Source of the DNA: Sphingosinithalassobacter tenebrarum
GTDB taxonomy: Bacteria > Pseudomonadota > Alphaproteobacteria > Sphingomonadales > Sphingomonadaceae
Direction: 5' to 3'
DNA length: 64,000 nt
Assembly: GCF_011057975.1 (NCBI RefSeq)
Contig: NZ_CP049109.1
Span: 558,001 to 622,000 of the forward strand
Every line of letters begins with the position of its first letter. Position 1 is the first letter of the stretch. Made by a program: the position numbers and the translations under genes. Of the stretch, positions 23,974-32,248 are shown piece by piece. The notes under the pieces are model-generated. The model was not told the origin of the DNA, did no database searches, and was given only the letters and a program-made list of their open reading frames with translations.

Positions 23974-25953
23974 TTACAGGTCCATTGCGGCGCGACAGCC
24001 TTCGCTCGTCGCCGAAAGCGTGATGCGCGGCGCCTTGCAGTCGCCGATCAGTCGCACGTCGATTCCCGCCGCGCGAAGCGGCGCGGCGAGCGCATCATCG
24101 GGGATGCGCGGCGTGGCATAGGTGAGGAAAGCGACGCCGGTCAGCGTCGCTTCGGCGCCGCTGAAGACATTGGCATAGGCGATTTCGCCATCCTCGATGC
24201 GCGGCGCGGGCAGAGGGCGTACCGACGTGACGATGCGCACGCCCTGGCTGTAGAGCCGCTTGTAAACGCCCTGCCGCACCATCAGCGATTCATCGCTGGC
24301 AATGCGTTCGCGCGGCGTGAGGATGGTGACGGCCTCGAAGCGCGTCATCAGAAACTCGGCGGCGTCATAAGTGAAGGCGCCATGATCCATGTCCCAGATC
24401 ACGGCGGTGCCTTCCATCCGCGTCTCATAGGGACGCAGCAGGACGGCGGCTTCCCGGATATCGGGGACAAGCCCTTCCTCGCGCCATTCGGGCGGCAGGA
24501 AATCCGGCCAGGCGGGCGTCGATCCGGTGGCGAGGACGACATGATCGGGTTCGAGCGCCAGAATGTCCCCGGCGCTTGCGCGCTGCCCCATGTGCAGCGT
24601 GACGCCGTGGCGTGCGGCGGCCAGAGCCTGATAGTCGTAAATGCTGCTCAGTCCTTCGCCGCCGGGCAGATCGGCATGGATGCGCGCCTTGCCGCCAACC
24701 TCGTCCGATGCGCCGAAGACATGAACCTCATGCCCGCGCGCGGCGGCGACCCAGGCGGCCTCCATCCCGGCGATGCCCGCGCCGACGACCACGACGCGCT
24801 TCTTCGCGTCGGCGAGCGGCGGCTTCCAGTCGGCCTCGTCCGCCGCGCCGACGCGCGGGTTGTTGTCGCACAGCAGCCCGCGGCCCGATGCGATCATGCT
24901 CCAGCAGCTGTTGCAGGAAACGCAGTAGCGGATCTCCGCTTCGCGCCCGTCGCGCGCCTTGATCCCCCAGGCCGGATCGGTGACGAGCGGGCGGGCGAGC
25001 ATTACGAGGTCCGCCTTGCCGTCGCGGATCAGCCGCTCGCCTTCATTGGGATCGGTGATGAGGCCGAGCGCGCCGAGCGGCACCCCGGGCGCGCCCGCGC
25101 GGCCCAGCCTCTCGATCGTGTCGACATAGGGCATGCGCGGCCCGTGATTGTCGGGCAGGTGGGTGTAAAGCGTGTCCGAATGGCTGCCCCAGCAATAGGT
25201 GAGATAGTCCATCTGGCCGGTGGCATGCAGGATCTGCGTGATCTCCGCCGCCTCGCTCTGGTCGATGCCGTCGGGCATGCCGTCCTCGGCGGGAAGCTTG
25301 AGGCCGATCAGGAAGCCGGCGCCGCATTCGGCGCGGATGCCCGCCATCAGCTCGCGCAGCAGCCGCGTTCGGCCCGTCAGGTTGCCGCCATAACCGTCTT
25401 CGCGGCGGTTCGACCGGCGCGAGAGAAACTGGTGAAAGAGATGGCCGTGCCCGGCGGAAATCTCGACGCCGGAAAAGCCCGCTTCGGCGAGTAGCGCGGA
25501 TGAGCGCACGAATTCGTCGATCATCCGCACCACCGCATCGGTTTCGAGCGCGTGCGGGACCGTCCAGCTCAGATCGTCGGGAAGCGCGCTGGCGCCATGC
25601 GCGTCGAGATTGCGGAAGCCGGCGCGAAAGCCGCGGCCATTATCCTGGATCTGGCCGAGCATATGCCCGCCCTCTTGCCGAACGGCTTCGGCCCAGCGGG
25701 GCAGTGTGTCGGCGTTGACGCCCGAAAGAATGTGCGGACGCGTCGGAAGCGTCTGCCAGTGGAGCATGCCCATCGGCTCGCTGACCAGCAGGCTGGCGCC
25801 GCCGCGCGCGCGATTGGCGTAATAGGATATCAGCCGGTCAGTGACGCGGCCCTTGTCGGCATAATGCGTCGAGGTCGACGCATGGACGATGCGGTTGGCC
25901 AGCGTCAGCGGCCCCACCTGCACCGGGGAAAAGAGATTCGGATAGGCGCTCAC
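23974..25953 (-). CDS. Old Yellow Enzyme-type NADH:flavin oxidoreductase (2,4-dienoyl-CoA reductase-like)
   Basis: A 659-residue three-part flavoenzyme. An FMN TIM barrel (1-340) is followed by a [4Fe-4S] motif of Cys344, Cys347, Cys350 and Cys362, then an FAD/NAD domain with GAGIAGMEAA from 391. The third spacing is C-x2-C where family members usually have C-x3-C. SAGHGHLFHQFL (167-177) is the barrel active-site strand. The family reduces C=C bonds or demethylates amines (for example dienoyl-CoA reductase and trimethylamine dehydrogenase). Same transcript as the small protein before it and the SDR after it. Confidence 0.85.
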   Translation of the reverse strand: MSAYPNLFSPVQVGPLTLANRIVHASTSTHYADKGRVTDRLISYYANRARGGASLLVSEPMGMLHWQTLPTRPHILSGVNADTLPRWAEAVRQEGGHMLGQIQDNGRGFRAGFRNLDAHGASALPDDLSWTVPHALETDAVVRMIDEFVRSSALLAEAGFSGVEISAGHGHLFHQFLSRRSNRREDGYGGNLTGRTRLLRELMAGIRAECGAGFLIGLKLPAEDGMPDGIDQSEAAEITQILHATGQMDYLTYCWGSHSDTLYTHLPDNHGPRMPYVDTIERLGRAGAPGVPLGALGLITDPNEGERLIRDGKADLVMLARPLVTDPAWGIKARDGREAEIRYCVSCNSCWSMIASGRGLLCDNNPRVGAADEADWKPPLADAKKRVVVVGAGIAGMEAAWVAAARGHEVHVFGASDEVGGKARIHADLPGGEGLSSIYDYQALAAARHGVTLHMGQRASAGDILALEPDHVVLATGSTPAWPDFLPPEWREEGLVPDIREAAVLLRPYETRMEGTAVIWDMDHGAFTYDAAEFLMTRFEAVTILTPRERIASDESLMVRQGVYKRLYSQGVRIVTSVRPLPAPRIEDGEIAYANVFSGAEATLTGVAFLTYATPRIPDDALAAPLRAAGIDVRLIGDCKAPRITLSATSEGCRAAMDL

Positions 25954-25956
25954 GGA

Positions 25957-26250
25957 TCAGCGCGGTTCGTGCGCGCGCAGCACCCGGCGGAGGAATTGCT
26001 GGGTCCAGGCGGAGCGCTCCGCCTCGGTTTGCGCGCTCGGGCTATAGGCCTCGATCTCGTCGCGGCTGACGCTGCCCTTTTCGTCGAGCAGCCGCTCGAT
26101 CGTGTCGACGCGTTCGCGCAGCGCGGCGGTTTCGGCCATCAGTTCGAGCAGGAAGGTCATCATCTGGTCGACTGCGGGATCGTCGTAGAATTGCGACCTT
26201 TTGCCCTTGGCGGCGCGGGGCAGTTTCACCTGTTCGTCCTGACCGGCCAT
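25957..26250 (-). CDS. Small helical protein 2 of the island
   Basis: A 97-residue protein with a basic N terminus and two helices. Residues 34-56 (LLELMAETAALRERVDTIER) match the coiled-coil pattern of the small protein at 18049-18381, as does the later TEAERSAWTQQFLRRVLR. ATG 26250 has GGAAAGG ten bases upstream. It follows the TonB receptor terminator and precedes the Old Yellow Enzyme gene by three bases. Function unknown; position suggests an accessory protein for that enzyme. Confidence 0.65.
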   Translation of the reverse strand: MAGQDEQVKLPRAAKGKRSQFYDDPAVDQMMTFLLELMAETAALRERVDTIERLLDEKGSVSRDEIEAYSPSAQTEAERSAWTQQFLRRVLRAHEPR

Positions 26251-26266
26251 GCTCGAAAACCTTTCC

Positions 26267-26302
26267 AAAAAAAAGCGGCGGGAGGCCGGTAAGCCCCCCG
26301 CC
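26267..26302 (-). terminator. Intrinsic terminator after the TonB receptor gene
   Basis: On the minus strand a GC hairpin (GGCGGGGGGC..GGCCTCCCGCC) is followed by GCTTTTTTTT, ending 17 bases upstream of the next start codon. It would end most TonB receptor transcripts and let a fraction continue into the enzyme genes. Confidence 0.8.
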
Positions 26303-26322
26303 GACTCGGGTTCGCTACGATA

Positions 26323-28650
26323 TCAGAAGTCGTAGCGTGCGCGTGCCATCCAGCTACCCGGCTGGTTCAGATACGGGTAGATCAGGAACGAAGTGCGATA
26401 GACTTCGTCGAAGCAGTTGGAGCATTCGAGCGTCAGCGACACGTTCGACGGCATGCGGAAGGTCAGGCCGGCGTTGAAGATGCTGTAGCCTTCCTGGAAA
26501 CCGCGCATGTCGTTCGACGTCGACACCCAGGTGTCCGACACATAGCGCCAGTTCACCGACGGCGTGATGCTGTACCCGCTGCCAAGCTCGGCGGTGTAGT
26601 TGAAGCCGAGCGTGGACGTGAAGTCCGGCGCGCGGGTCGGATCGGCGATCTCGCCGTCCGGCGTGACGATGCTGTTGTTGCAGCTGCCGGCAACCCCGTT
26701 CAGACAGTCCTGCTGCTGGGCAAGCGTGCCGGCATTGACGTTCTTGTACGTCGCATGCTGCAGGCCGGCCGACCAGTAGATGTTGAGGTTGCGCACCGGC
26801 GAAACGGTGACTTCGGCTTCCAGACCATAGTTTTCGAGGTCGGCGACGTTGCGCGTCAGATAGGTGATCGTGCCCGTCGTCGGATCGAGACCACCGCCCG
26901 GAAGCTGCTGGTCATAATCCATGAAGTAGAAACCGGTCAGATTGACCCGCAGCATCCGGTCGAACCATTCGGAACGGACGCCCGCTTCATAGGACCAGAT
27001 GGTTTCCTGGCTGAAGGGCTGGATGCCGGTGGCGTAATAGGCGCGGGCATTCCAACCGCCCGCCTTGAAGCCGCGCGTGGCCGAGGCATAGACGTTGAGG
27101 TCGGGATTGAACTCATATTGCAGCGCGAAGCGCGGCGTCCATTCCTTCGACTTCTGCTCGACCGGGATACCCGCGTCGATCAGGTCCTGCGTGCTGAACG
27201 GAACGTACAGCGGGTTGCCGGCGGGCAGCGGGCTGTCGTTCGGCGTGTAGGCAACGTCCTTGGTTTCGTCGGTGTAGCGGATACCGGCGGTGAAGGTCAG
27301 CGCCGGAGTCAAATGGAAGTCGCCCTGGGCGTAGCCGGCAAAGTCCTCGATGTCGTTGAAGACGGTGCGGTCGGCGCTGCGGGTGGCATTCGCCCGGCCC
27401 GAAAGCGGCAGCAGGCTGTTGACGAAATTCGTCTCGTTCGTCTCGTTGAAGTAGAAGACGCCCGCCACGTAATCGACAAAGCCGCCGAACGCCGAACCGG
27501 TTACCTTGATTTCCTGGCTGAACTGCTTGTGCCAGCTGTCATTCGCCAGCGGCGTCGAGAAACCGCGCGACGAAGAGACATAGTTGATGCCGTCGAGCAC
27601 CAGCGAGGAGCTGCTGACACCGGCGAAGCTGTCCGTCAGGAATTCCTGATAGAGGTGGCGATAGCCGGTGATGAAGTTCAGCGTGGCGTTGCTGCCCAGC
27701 GTGACTTCGAAATCCGACGCCAGGGCATAGGATTCGGCCGTGTTGCCGAGCGTGTTGTCCGCGAGTTCCTCGGAAACGAGGTCCGCTCCGATCGCCTCGT
27801 CGGTCCGCAGCGGCGTGAAGCTGATGCGGCGATCGTTTTCGGCATCGTAGAAGTGCGGCAGGTTGTTGTTCGACGAATTGACATATTCCGCCGACACGTC
27901 CCAGGTCACGTCCGGGGTCAGATAGGCACGGACCGCTCCGCGGAAACCATAGCTTTCCTCGCCGTTCAGCTTTTCGCCGGTCGTCAGATTGTCGACATAG
28001 CCGTCAGCCGAGATGTAGTAGGCCGAAACCTTGGTCAGCACATCGGCGCTGATCGGCAGATCGACCGAGCCGCGCAGCTGGACGCGATCATAGCGGCCAT
28101 AGCCGGCTTCCATGAACCCGGTGAATTCGTCGCTGGGCTTGCGCATGACGACGTTGATGGCGCCACCGGTGGTGTTCTTCCCGAACAGCGTGCCCTGCGG
28201 ACCGCGCAGCACTTCGATGCGCTCGACATCGAAGAAGGAGAAGTTGTTGGCGCCCTGGCGTGCGATGTAGATGCCGTCGACATAGGAGCCGATCGGCGGA
28301 TCGAAGGTCGAAATAGATTCGGTGTTCGAAAGACCGCGCATCGCATAGGCGTTGGCGGTGCCGACCGACGTGTTGTTGTGGCCGATCAGGTTGGGAACAT
28401 AGTTCACCAGATCGAGCGTGTTGGTGATCTGGCGCTCGGCCAGGTCTTCGGCCGAAAAGGCGCTGACTGCGATCGGAACATCCTGCAGCCGCTCTTCGCG
28501 ACGCTGTGCGGTAACGACGATTTCATTGGCCATGCCGGCGGCCGTATCCTGCGGATCGCTCGCACCGGTAGTTGTCTGGGCATGGGCGGAAGCGCTCGAA
28601 AGCAATACCGCGCCGACGAAGAACGCTAGTTTAGAAGTACGCTGGACCAT
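26323..28650 (-). CDS. TonB-dependent outer membrane receptor
   Basis: A 775-residue receptor with a signal peptide (residues 1-24, cleaved after SAHA), a TonB-box-like EIVVTAQRREE, a plug domain (LRGPQGTLFGKNTTGGAINV) and a beta barrel ending in the aromatic ARYDF. It imports a scarce or bulky solute across the outer membrane using TonB energy. Sphingomonads use many such receptors for organic carbon sources. ATG 28650 follows GGGGAG. Operator site D lies about 90 bases upstream, so uptake is probably co-induced with the pathway. Confidence 0.92.
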   Translation of the reverse strand: MVQRTSKLAFFVGAVLLSSASAHAQTTTGASDPQDTAAGMANEIVVTAQRREERLQDVPIAVSAFSAEDLAERQITNTLDLVNYVPNLIGHNNTSVGTANAYAMRGLSNTESISTFDPPIGSYVDGIYIARQGANNFSFFDVERIEVLRGPQGTLFGKNTTGGAINVVMRKPSDEFTGFMEAGYGRYDRVQLRGSVDLPISADVLTKVSAYYISADGYVDNLTTGEKLNGEESYGFRGAVRAYLTPDVTWDVSAEYVNSSNNNLPHFYDAENDRRISFTPLRTDEAIGADLVSEELADNTLGNTAESYALASDFEVTLGSNATLNFITGYRHLYQEFLTDSFAGVSSSSLVLDGINYVSSSRGFSTPLANDSWHKQFSQEIKVTGSAFGGFVDYVAGVFYFNETNETNFVNSLLPLSGRANATRSADRTVFNDIEDFAGYAQGDFHLTPALTFTAGIRYTDETKDVAYTPNDSPLPAGNPLYVPFSTQDLIDAGIPVEQKSKEWTPRFALQYEFNPDLNVYASATRGFKAGGWNARAYYATGIQPFSQETIWSYEAGVRSEWFDRMLRVNLTGFYFMDYDQQLPGGGLDPTTGTITYLTRNVADLENYGLEAEVTVSPVRNLNIYWSAGLQHATYKNVNAGTLAQQQDCLNGVAGSCNNSIVTPDGEIADPTRAPDFTSTLGFNYTAELGSGYSITPSVNWRYVSDTWVSTSNDMRGFQEGYSIFNAGLTFRMPSNVSLTLECSNCFDEVYRTSFLIYPYLNQPGSWMARARYDF

Positions 28651-28738
28651 GTTGCTCCCCTTAATGCTCTGGAGTCAGTTTCCTGCGGAAATTTGCAACG
28701 AACTGTCCGGCGCGCGACCCGGTGTGCGTTGTCATTTA

Positions 28739-28762
28739 TTTGTTATAGTCTTATATCATTAA
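28739..28762. promoter_or_regulatory. Operator site D of the island regulon
   Basis: TTTGTTATAG-4-ATATCATTAA upstream of the TonB receptor. It shares TATAGTCTTATATC with site F apart from one base, and the TTTGTTATA half with site C. Confidence 0.6.
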
Positions 28763-28836
28763 GGCCGGCTGTCCATAGTCTTTCGGTGCTTTGAAGGCCG
28801 ATTGGGCAAAAAAATAAATACAGTTGTTACAGATGG

Positions 28837-29691
28837 TTATGCCGTGTTCCCGTCGATGGTTTCCGACTGTGCCGTTTTGGCAACACTGTTCAAAAAGGTA
28901 GCGACCGGCACCCACCATTCGGTGATTCGGTCAAGCACCATGCCGGGGCCGCCGGGCAACTCGGCATAGTTCCAGTCGGGGCGCGCCTCGCGCAGCCGGG
29001 CGGCGGACGGGAACACCGCATCGGTGCGGCTGCCGATGATCAGCGTCGGGGCCGAAATGCGCGGCACTTCGGCTTCGAAGTCGAACAGCGGGATCACCGA
29101 ATGGCCATGTTCCTTCCACGGACCATGCAGGAAATAGGAGACGACGCCGATATGAACGGTTTCGTCGCTCCAGTCCTTGTCGCCGACGCGTTTCACCCAT
29201 TCCCACCGGTCGCTGATGTGCCTGCCGTCGGGCGCGATTTCCTGATTGTCGGGGAAGCGGCCGATGCGCGCGGCGCGGTCCTCGGCGGACATGAACGGCG
29301 CATTGTCGAGGATCAGCGCGCGAACAAGCTCGGGCCGGTCGGCAGCGAGCTTGCCCGCGGCGAGCCCGCCGCCGCGATGGCCCAGCACGATCGCGGGCGC
29401 GACGTCGAGCGCTTCGATCAGCGCGGCTGTTGCCTGCGCATAGGCTTCGATCGACGGGGTCGTGGGGGGATCGGACATGCCGTGCGCGGGCAGGTCGATC
29501 GCGATCGCGCGGAACCCGGCCCGCGCGATCAGCGGCAGCGCGTGGCGGAATTGGATCGAAGACCAGGGGGCCTGATGCACCAGCACGACCGCCGGGCCTT
29601 CGCCCATGCTGCGATAGTGAAGCTGGCCGTCCGGCCCGTCGACATAGCCGCGACGTTCGCCCGGCAGTGCCGTCATGATCGGCAGCGTCAT
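28837..29691 (-). CDS. Alpha/beta-hydrolase-fold protein lacking Ser and His of the triad
   Basis: A 284-residue alpha/beta-hydrolase fold protein. The nucleophile elbow reads GHRGG (104-108), with Arg106 where Ser is expected. The late catalytic His position reads GGPGMVLD with Pro249. The acid Asp224 (SRTDAVF) remains. Normal ester or C-C hydrolysis is therefore unlikely; it may bind, isomerise or act by another mechanism. ATG 29691 overlaps the stop of the flavoprotein gene (ATGA), so the two are coupled. Related to the secreted protein at 31269-32228 by QxPWSxxQ and the GMSD segment. Confidence 0.8.
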   Translation of the reverse strand: MTLPIMTALPGERRGYVDGPDGQLHYRSMGEGPAVVLVHQAPWSSIQFRHALPLIARAGFRAIAIDLPAHGMSDPPTTPSIEAYAQATAALIEALDVAPAIVLGHRGGGLAAGKLAADRPELVRALILDNAPFMSAEDRAARIGRFPDNQEIAPDGRHISDRWEWVKRVGDKDWSDETVHIGVVSYFLHGPWKEHGHSVIPLFDFEAEVPRISAPTLIIGSRTDAVFPSAARLREARPDWNYAELPGGPGMVLDRITEWWVPVATFLNSVAKTAQSETIDGNTA

Positions 29692-31136
29692 GCCGGTTCT
29701 CCCATCGGGATCATCGCTTCGCCGAGCAGCCGGCCGAAGGTCATCGCCGGCGTCACCATCATGCCACCGCACGCGGCCTTGCCCATCGTCTGGCTCGAGC
29801 CGAGAATCTCGCCCGCGGCATAGAGATTGGGGATGGCGCTGCCGTCGTGACGGATCACGCGCAGCCGCGCATCGACCGCGAGGCCTATCGCGCTCGAGAT
29901 CGAACTGGCCTGCATGCGGATGGCGTAGAAAGGACCCTTGGCAATCGGCAGCGGCGCGTGCTGCCGTCCGAAAAAGTCATTGCCGGTCAGCACGCCGTAG
30001 TTGAAGCCGGCAACCGAGGTTTCAAGGCCCGAGGCATCGATTCCCGCCTTCGCGGCCAGTGCCTCGATACTGTCGGCGCACAGGAATGCGGGGCCGCCGC
30101 GATCGAACGCGGCCCTGATGTCGTCGCGCGACCAGCCGACGATCATCGGCGGCGCTTCGTTCAGGATCGCGTCGTCGAACACGATCCAGTAGCGGTTCTT
30201 CGGCTGGAACAGCAGCGCCATTTCGCGCGCGTCGACGCTTTCAACGTCCTCGCGGACGAAGCGGGCGCCGTTGCTGTTGACGTAGATTTCCCACGGCTTT
30301 CGACGCTCGGGGAAATGTTCGATCCGGCCGGTCATCCGCGCGGGGAAATCGTCGGTGTCGAACAGCGTGCCGAAATTGACGAACAGATTTTCCTCGCCGC
30401 GGGCATAGCCGCCGACCGATTCGCCGAGCATCAGCCCCGCCCCGCGCGACCATTGATAGGGGGCAGCATTATATTGCGGATAGCCGTTGCGCTGCTCGAA
30501 CATCTCGGGATTGCCGGCATAGCCGCCACAGGTGAGCAGCACCGCAGCGGCGGAAATCCGGTGCGTATCGCCATCGGCATCGCGCGCGACCAGGCCGGTC
30601 ACGGCGCCCAGATTGTCGGTGGTCAGGCCGGTGACTTCGTGGCGCAGCGCGACAGTCAACTTGCCTTCGGCGACGAGCCGATCGACGATCGGGATCAGCA
30701 CGTCCTTGACGCTGATCCCGCCCTCGGCACCCCAGTAATAGCGGGGCAGGCGATAGGCTTCGTGGCCGAAGCCGGTGACCGGGTGTTCGGGCAGCGGCTC
30801 GAACCCTTCATCCATCAGCCAGTCGAAGGTTTCGGCGGCGTTTTCCACGGCCAGGCGGACGATGTCGGGATTGGCCGTGCCGCGGCTGATCCGCATTACG
30901 TCCTCGTAATGCAGCTCGGCGCTGTCCTCGATCCCGCGTTCGCGCTGCAGCCGCGTCCCGGCCGCGCTCATCTGGCCGGTGGCGACCCAGAGCGACCCGC
31001 CAAGCTGGTCGGCATATTCGAGCAGCAGCACGCGCGCGCCGCGCCGCGCGGCAAAGATCGCCGCGGGCAGCCCCGCCGATCCGCCGCCGACAATGGCGAT
31101 GTCCCAACGGCCGCCCAGATCGTGCTCGCTTGCCAT
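29688..31136 (-). CDS. FAD-dependent oxidoreductase, fumarate reductase/ketosteroid dehydrogenase family
   Basis: A 482-residue flavoprotein. DIAIVGGGSAGLPAAIFAARRG binds FAD near the N terminus, and the C-terminal NLYAAGEILG...ACGGMMVTPAMTFGR segment closes the FAD site. The family includes flavocytochrome c fumarate reductase, 3-ketosteroid 1-dehydrogenase and tricarballylate dehydrogenase; it desaturates or reduces bonds next to carbonyls. ATG 31136 is chosen; a GTG at 31148 is possible, and one at 31172 lies too close to operator site E. First gene of a unit with the alpha/beta-fold protein. Confidence 0.85.
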   Translation of the reverse strand: MASEHDLGGRWDIAIVGGGSAGLPAAIFAARRGARVLLLEYADQLGGSLWVATGQMSAAGTRLQRERGIEDSAELHYEDVMRISRGTANPDIVRLAVENAAETFDWLMDEGFEPLPEHPVTGFGHEAYRLPRYYWGAEGGISVKDVLIPIVDRLVAEGKLTVALRHEVTGLTTDNLGAVTGLVARDADGDTHRISAAAVLLTCGGYAGNPEMFEQRNGYPQYNAAPYQWSRGAGLMLGESVGGYARGEENLFVNFGTLFDTDDFPARMTGRIEHFPERRKPWEIYVNSNGARFVREDVESVDAREMALLFQPKNRYWIVFDDAILNEAPPMIVGWSRDDIRAAFDRGGPAFLCADSIEALAAKAGIDASGLETSVAGFNYGVLTGNDFFGRQHAPLPIAKGPFYAIRMQASSISSAIGLAVDARLRVIRHDGSAIPNLYAAGEILGSSQTMGKAACGGMMVTPAMTFGRLLGEAMIPMGEPA

Positions 31137-31184
31137 CCCGTTGCTCACTCCATGCCCTGAAACAAATTGCACGTTACCATCTTA

Positions 31185-31208
31185 AATGTTCTATCTTTAT
31201 ATCAAATC
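31185..31208. promoter_or_regulatory. Operator site E of the island regulon
   Basis: AATGTTCTAT-4-ATATCAAATC between the divergent flavoprotein and secreted alpha/beta-fold genes. The half TGTTCTA matches site B and the half ATATCAAAT matches inverted site A. One site could control both directions. Confidence 0.55.
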
Positions 31209-31268
31209 AGGCATTGCGACTGAAATCAAGCCGGTTCCGAACCCGATTTTCGAAAGGGAGAAAAATCC

Positions 31269-32228
31269 ATGTTTCAAATGCAGAAATGGCAGTTGCTGGC
31301 GTGTTCCGCGGCCCTGATGATCGGTACGGTGCCCGCCGCACAGGCACAGACTGCGTGCCCGGCTGAAGGCACGGCCAGCGCCGAATGGATCGGGCTGAGC
31401 CAGCTCCACGGCGGCAAGGGCTATGCCGACACGCCGATGGGGCAGGTGCATTATCGGCTGGCCGGTGAGGGGGAGGGGCCGGTGATCGTGCTGCTGCATC
31501 AGACGCCCTGGTCGATGGTGCAATATGCCGAGGTGCAGGCGTGCCTCGCCGAACGCGGCGTGCGGTCGCTGGCGATCGATACGCCGGGCTATGGCATGTC
31601 CGACATGCCCGGGGGGCATCCGACGATCGCGCAATATGCGGACAATCTGATTCCCGTGCTCGACAAGCTGGGGCTCGATCGCGTGATCCTGGCCGGCCAC
31701 CATACCGGGGCGAGCATCGCCGCGTCCTTCGCCTCGCGACATCCCGACCGCACGGCGGGCCTGCTGATGCACGGCACGCCGCTCTATAGCCGGGCCGAGC
31801 GCGAGACGCGGCTATCCGGGACGCACCGCACTCGCGACCTCAGCGAGGATGGCAGTCATCTGTCGGAATATTACGCCTATATCCGCAACTATGCCGGGCC
31901 GAATCCGCGCACCAGGATCACTGCCAACTGGTCGACGATCACCTGGTGGCTTTCGGGCGTCGCCGATGTCGCGCACGAAGCGGTGTATCTGCACGATCTG
32001 GGCGAGGATCTGGACCGCGTGATCGCGCCGACCATGATCTTTTCCGACGCGCAGGATTCGCTCCATGTGAACGATCAGCGTGCCGCTGCGCTGAAGCCGT
32101 GGTTCGGCTACACGCAATTTTCCGAAGGCGGCGCGCATGCGATGATGATCGACCCCGCGCGCTGGGCACGGCTCGCCGCCCGGTTCGTCGGCGAGGTTGC
32201 GGACGGAAGCGCCCCGGCGGGCGATTGA
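31269..32228 (+). CDS. Secreted alpha/beta-hydrolase-fold protein with His at the nucleophile position
   Basis: A 319-residue protein with a Sec signal peptide (residues 1-26, cleavage after AQA), so it is periplasmic. The elbow reads GHHTG (143-147) with His145 in the Ser position; Asp263 and His290 (GGAHAMM) of the triad remain. This GHHTG pattern occurs in a subset of the fold whose chemistry I cannot name. ATG 31269 follows AGGGAG. Divergent from the flavoprotein unit across operator site E. It may process the substrate before uptake across the inner membrane. Confidence 0.8.
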   Translation: MFQMQKWQLLACSAALMIGTVPAAQAQTACPAEGTASAEWIGLSQLHGGKGYADTPMGQVHYRLAGEGEGPVIVLLHQTPWSMVQYAEVQACLAERGVRSLAIDTPGYGMSDMPGGHPTIAQYADNLIPVLDKLGLDRVILAGHHTGASIAASFASRHPDRTAGLLMHGTPLYSRAERETRLSGTHRTRDLSEDGSHLSEYYAYIRNYAGPNPRTRITANWSTITWWLSGVADVAHEAVYLHDLGEDLDRVIAPTMIFSDAQDSLHVNDQRAAALKPWFGYTQFSEGGAHAMMIDPARWARLAARFVGEVADGSAPAGD

Positions 32229-32248
32229 CCCGCCGGGAAGCGCCCGTG

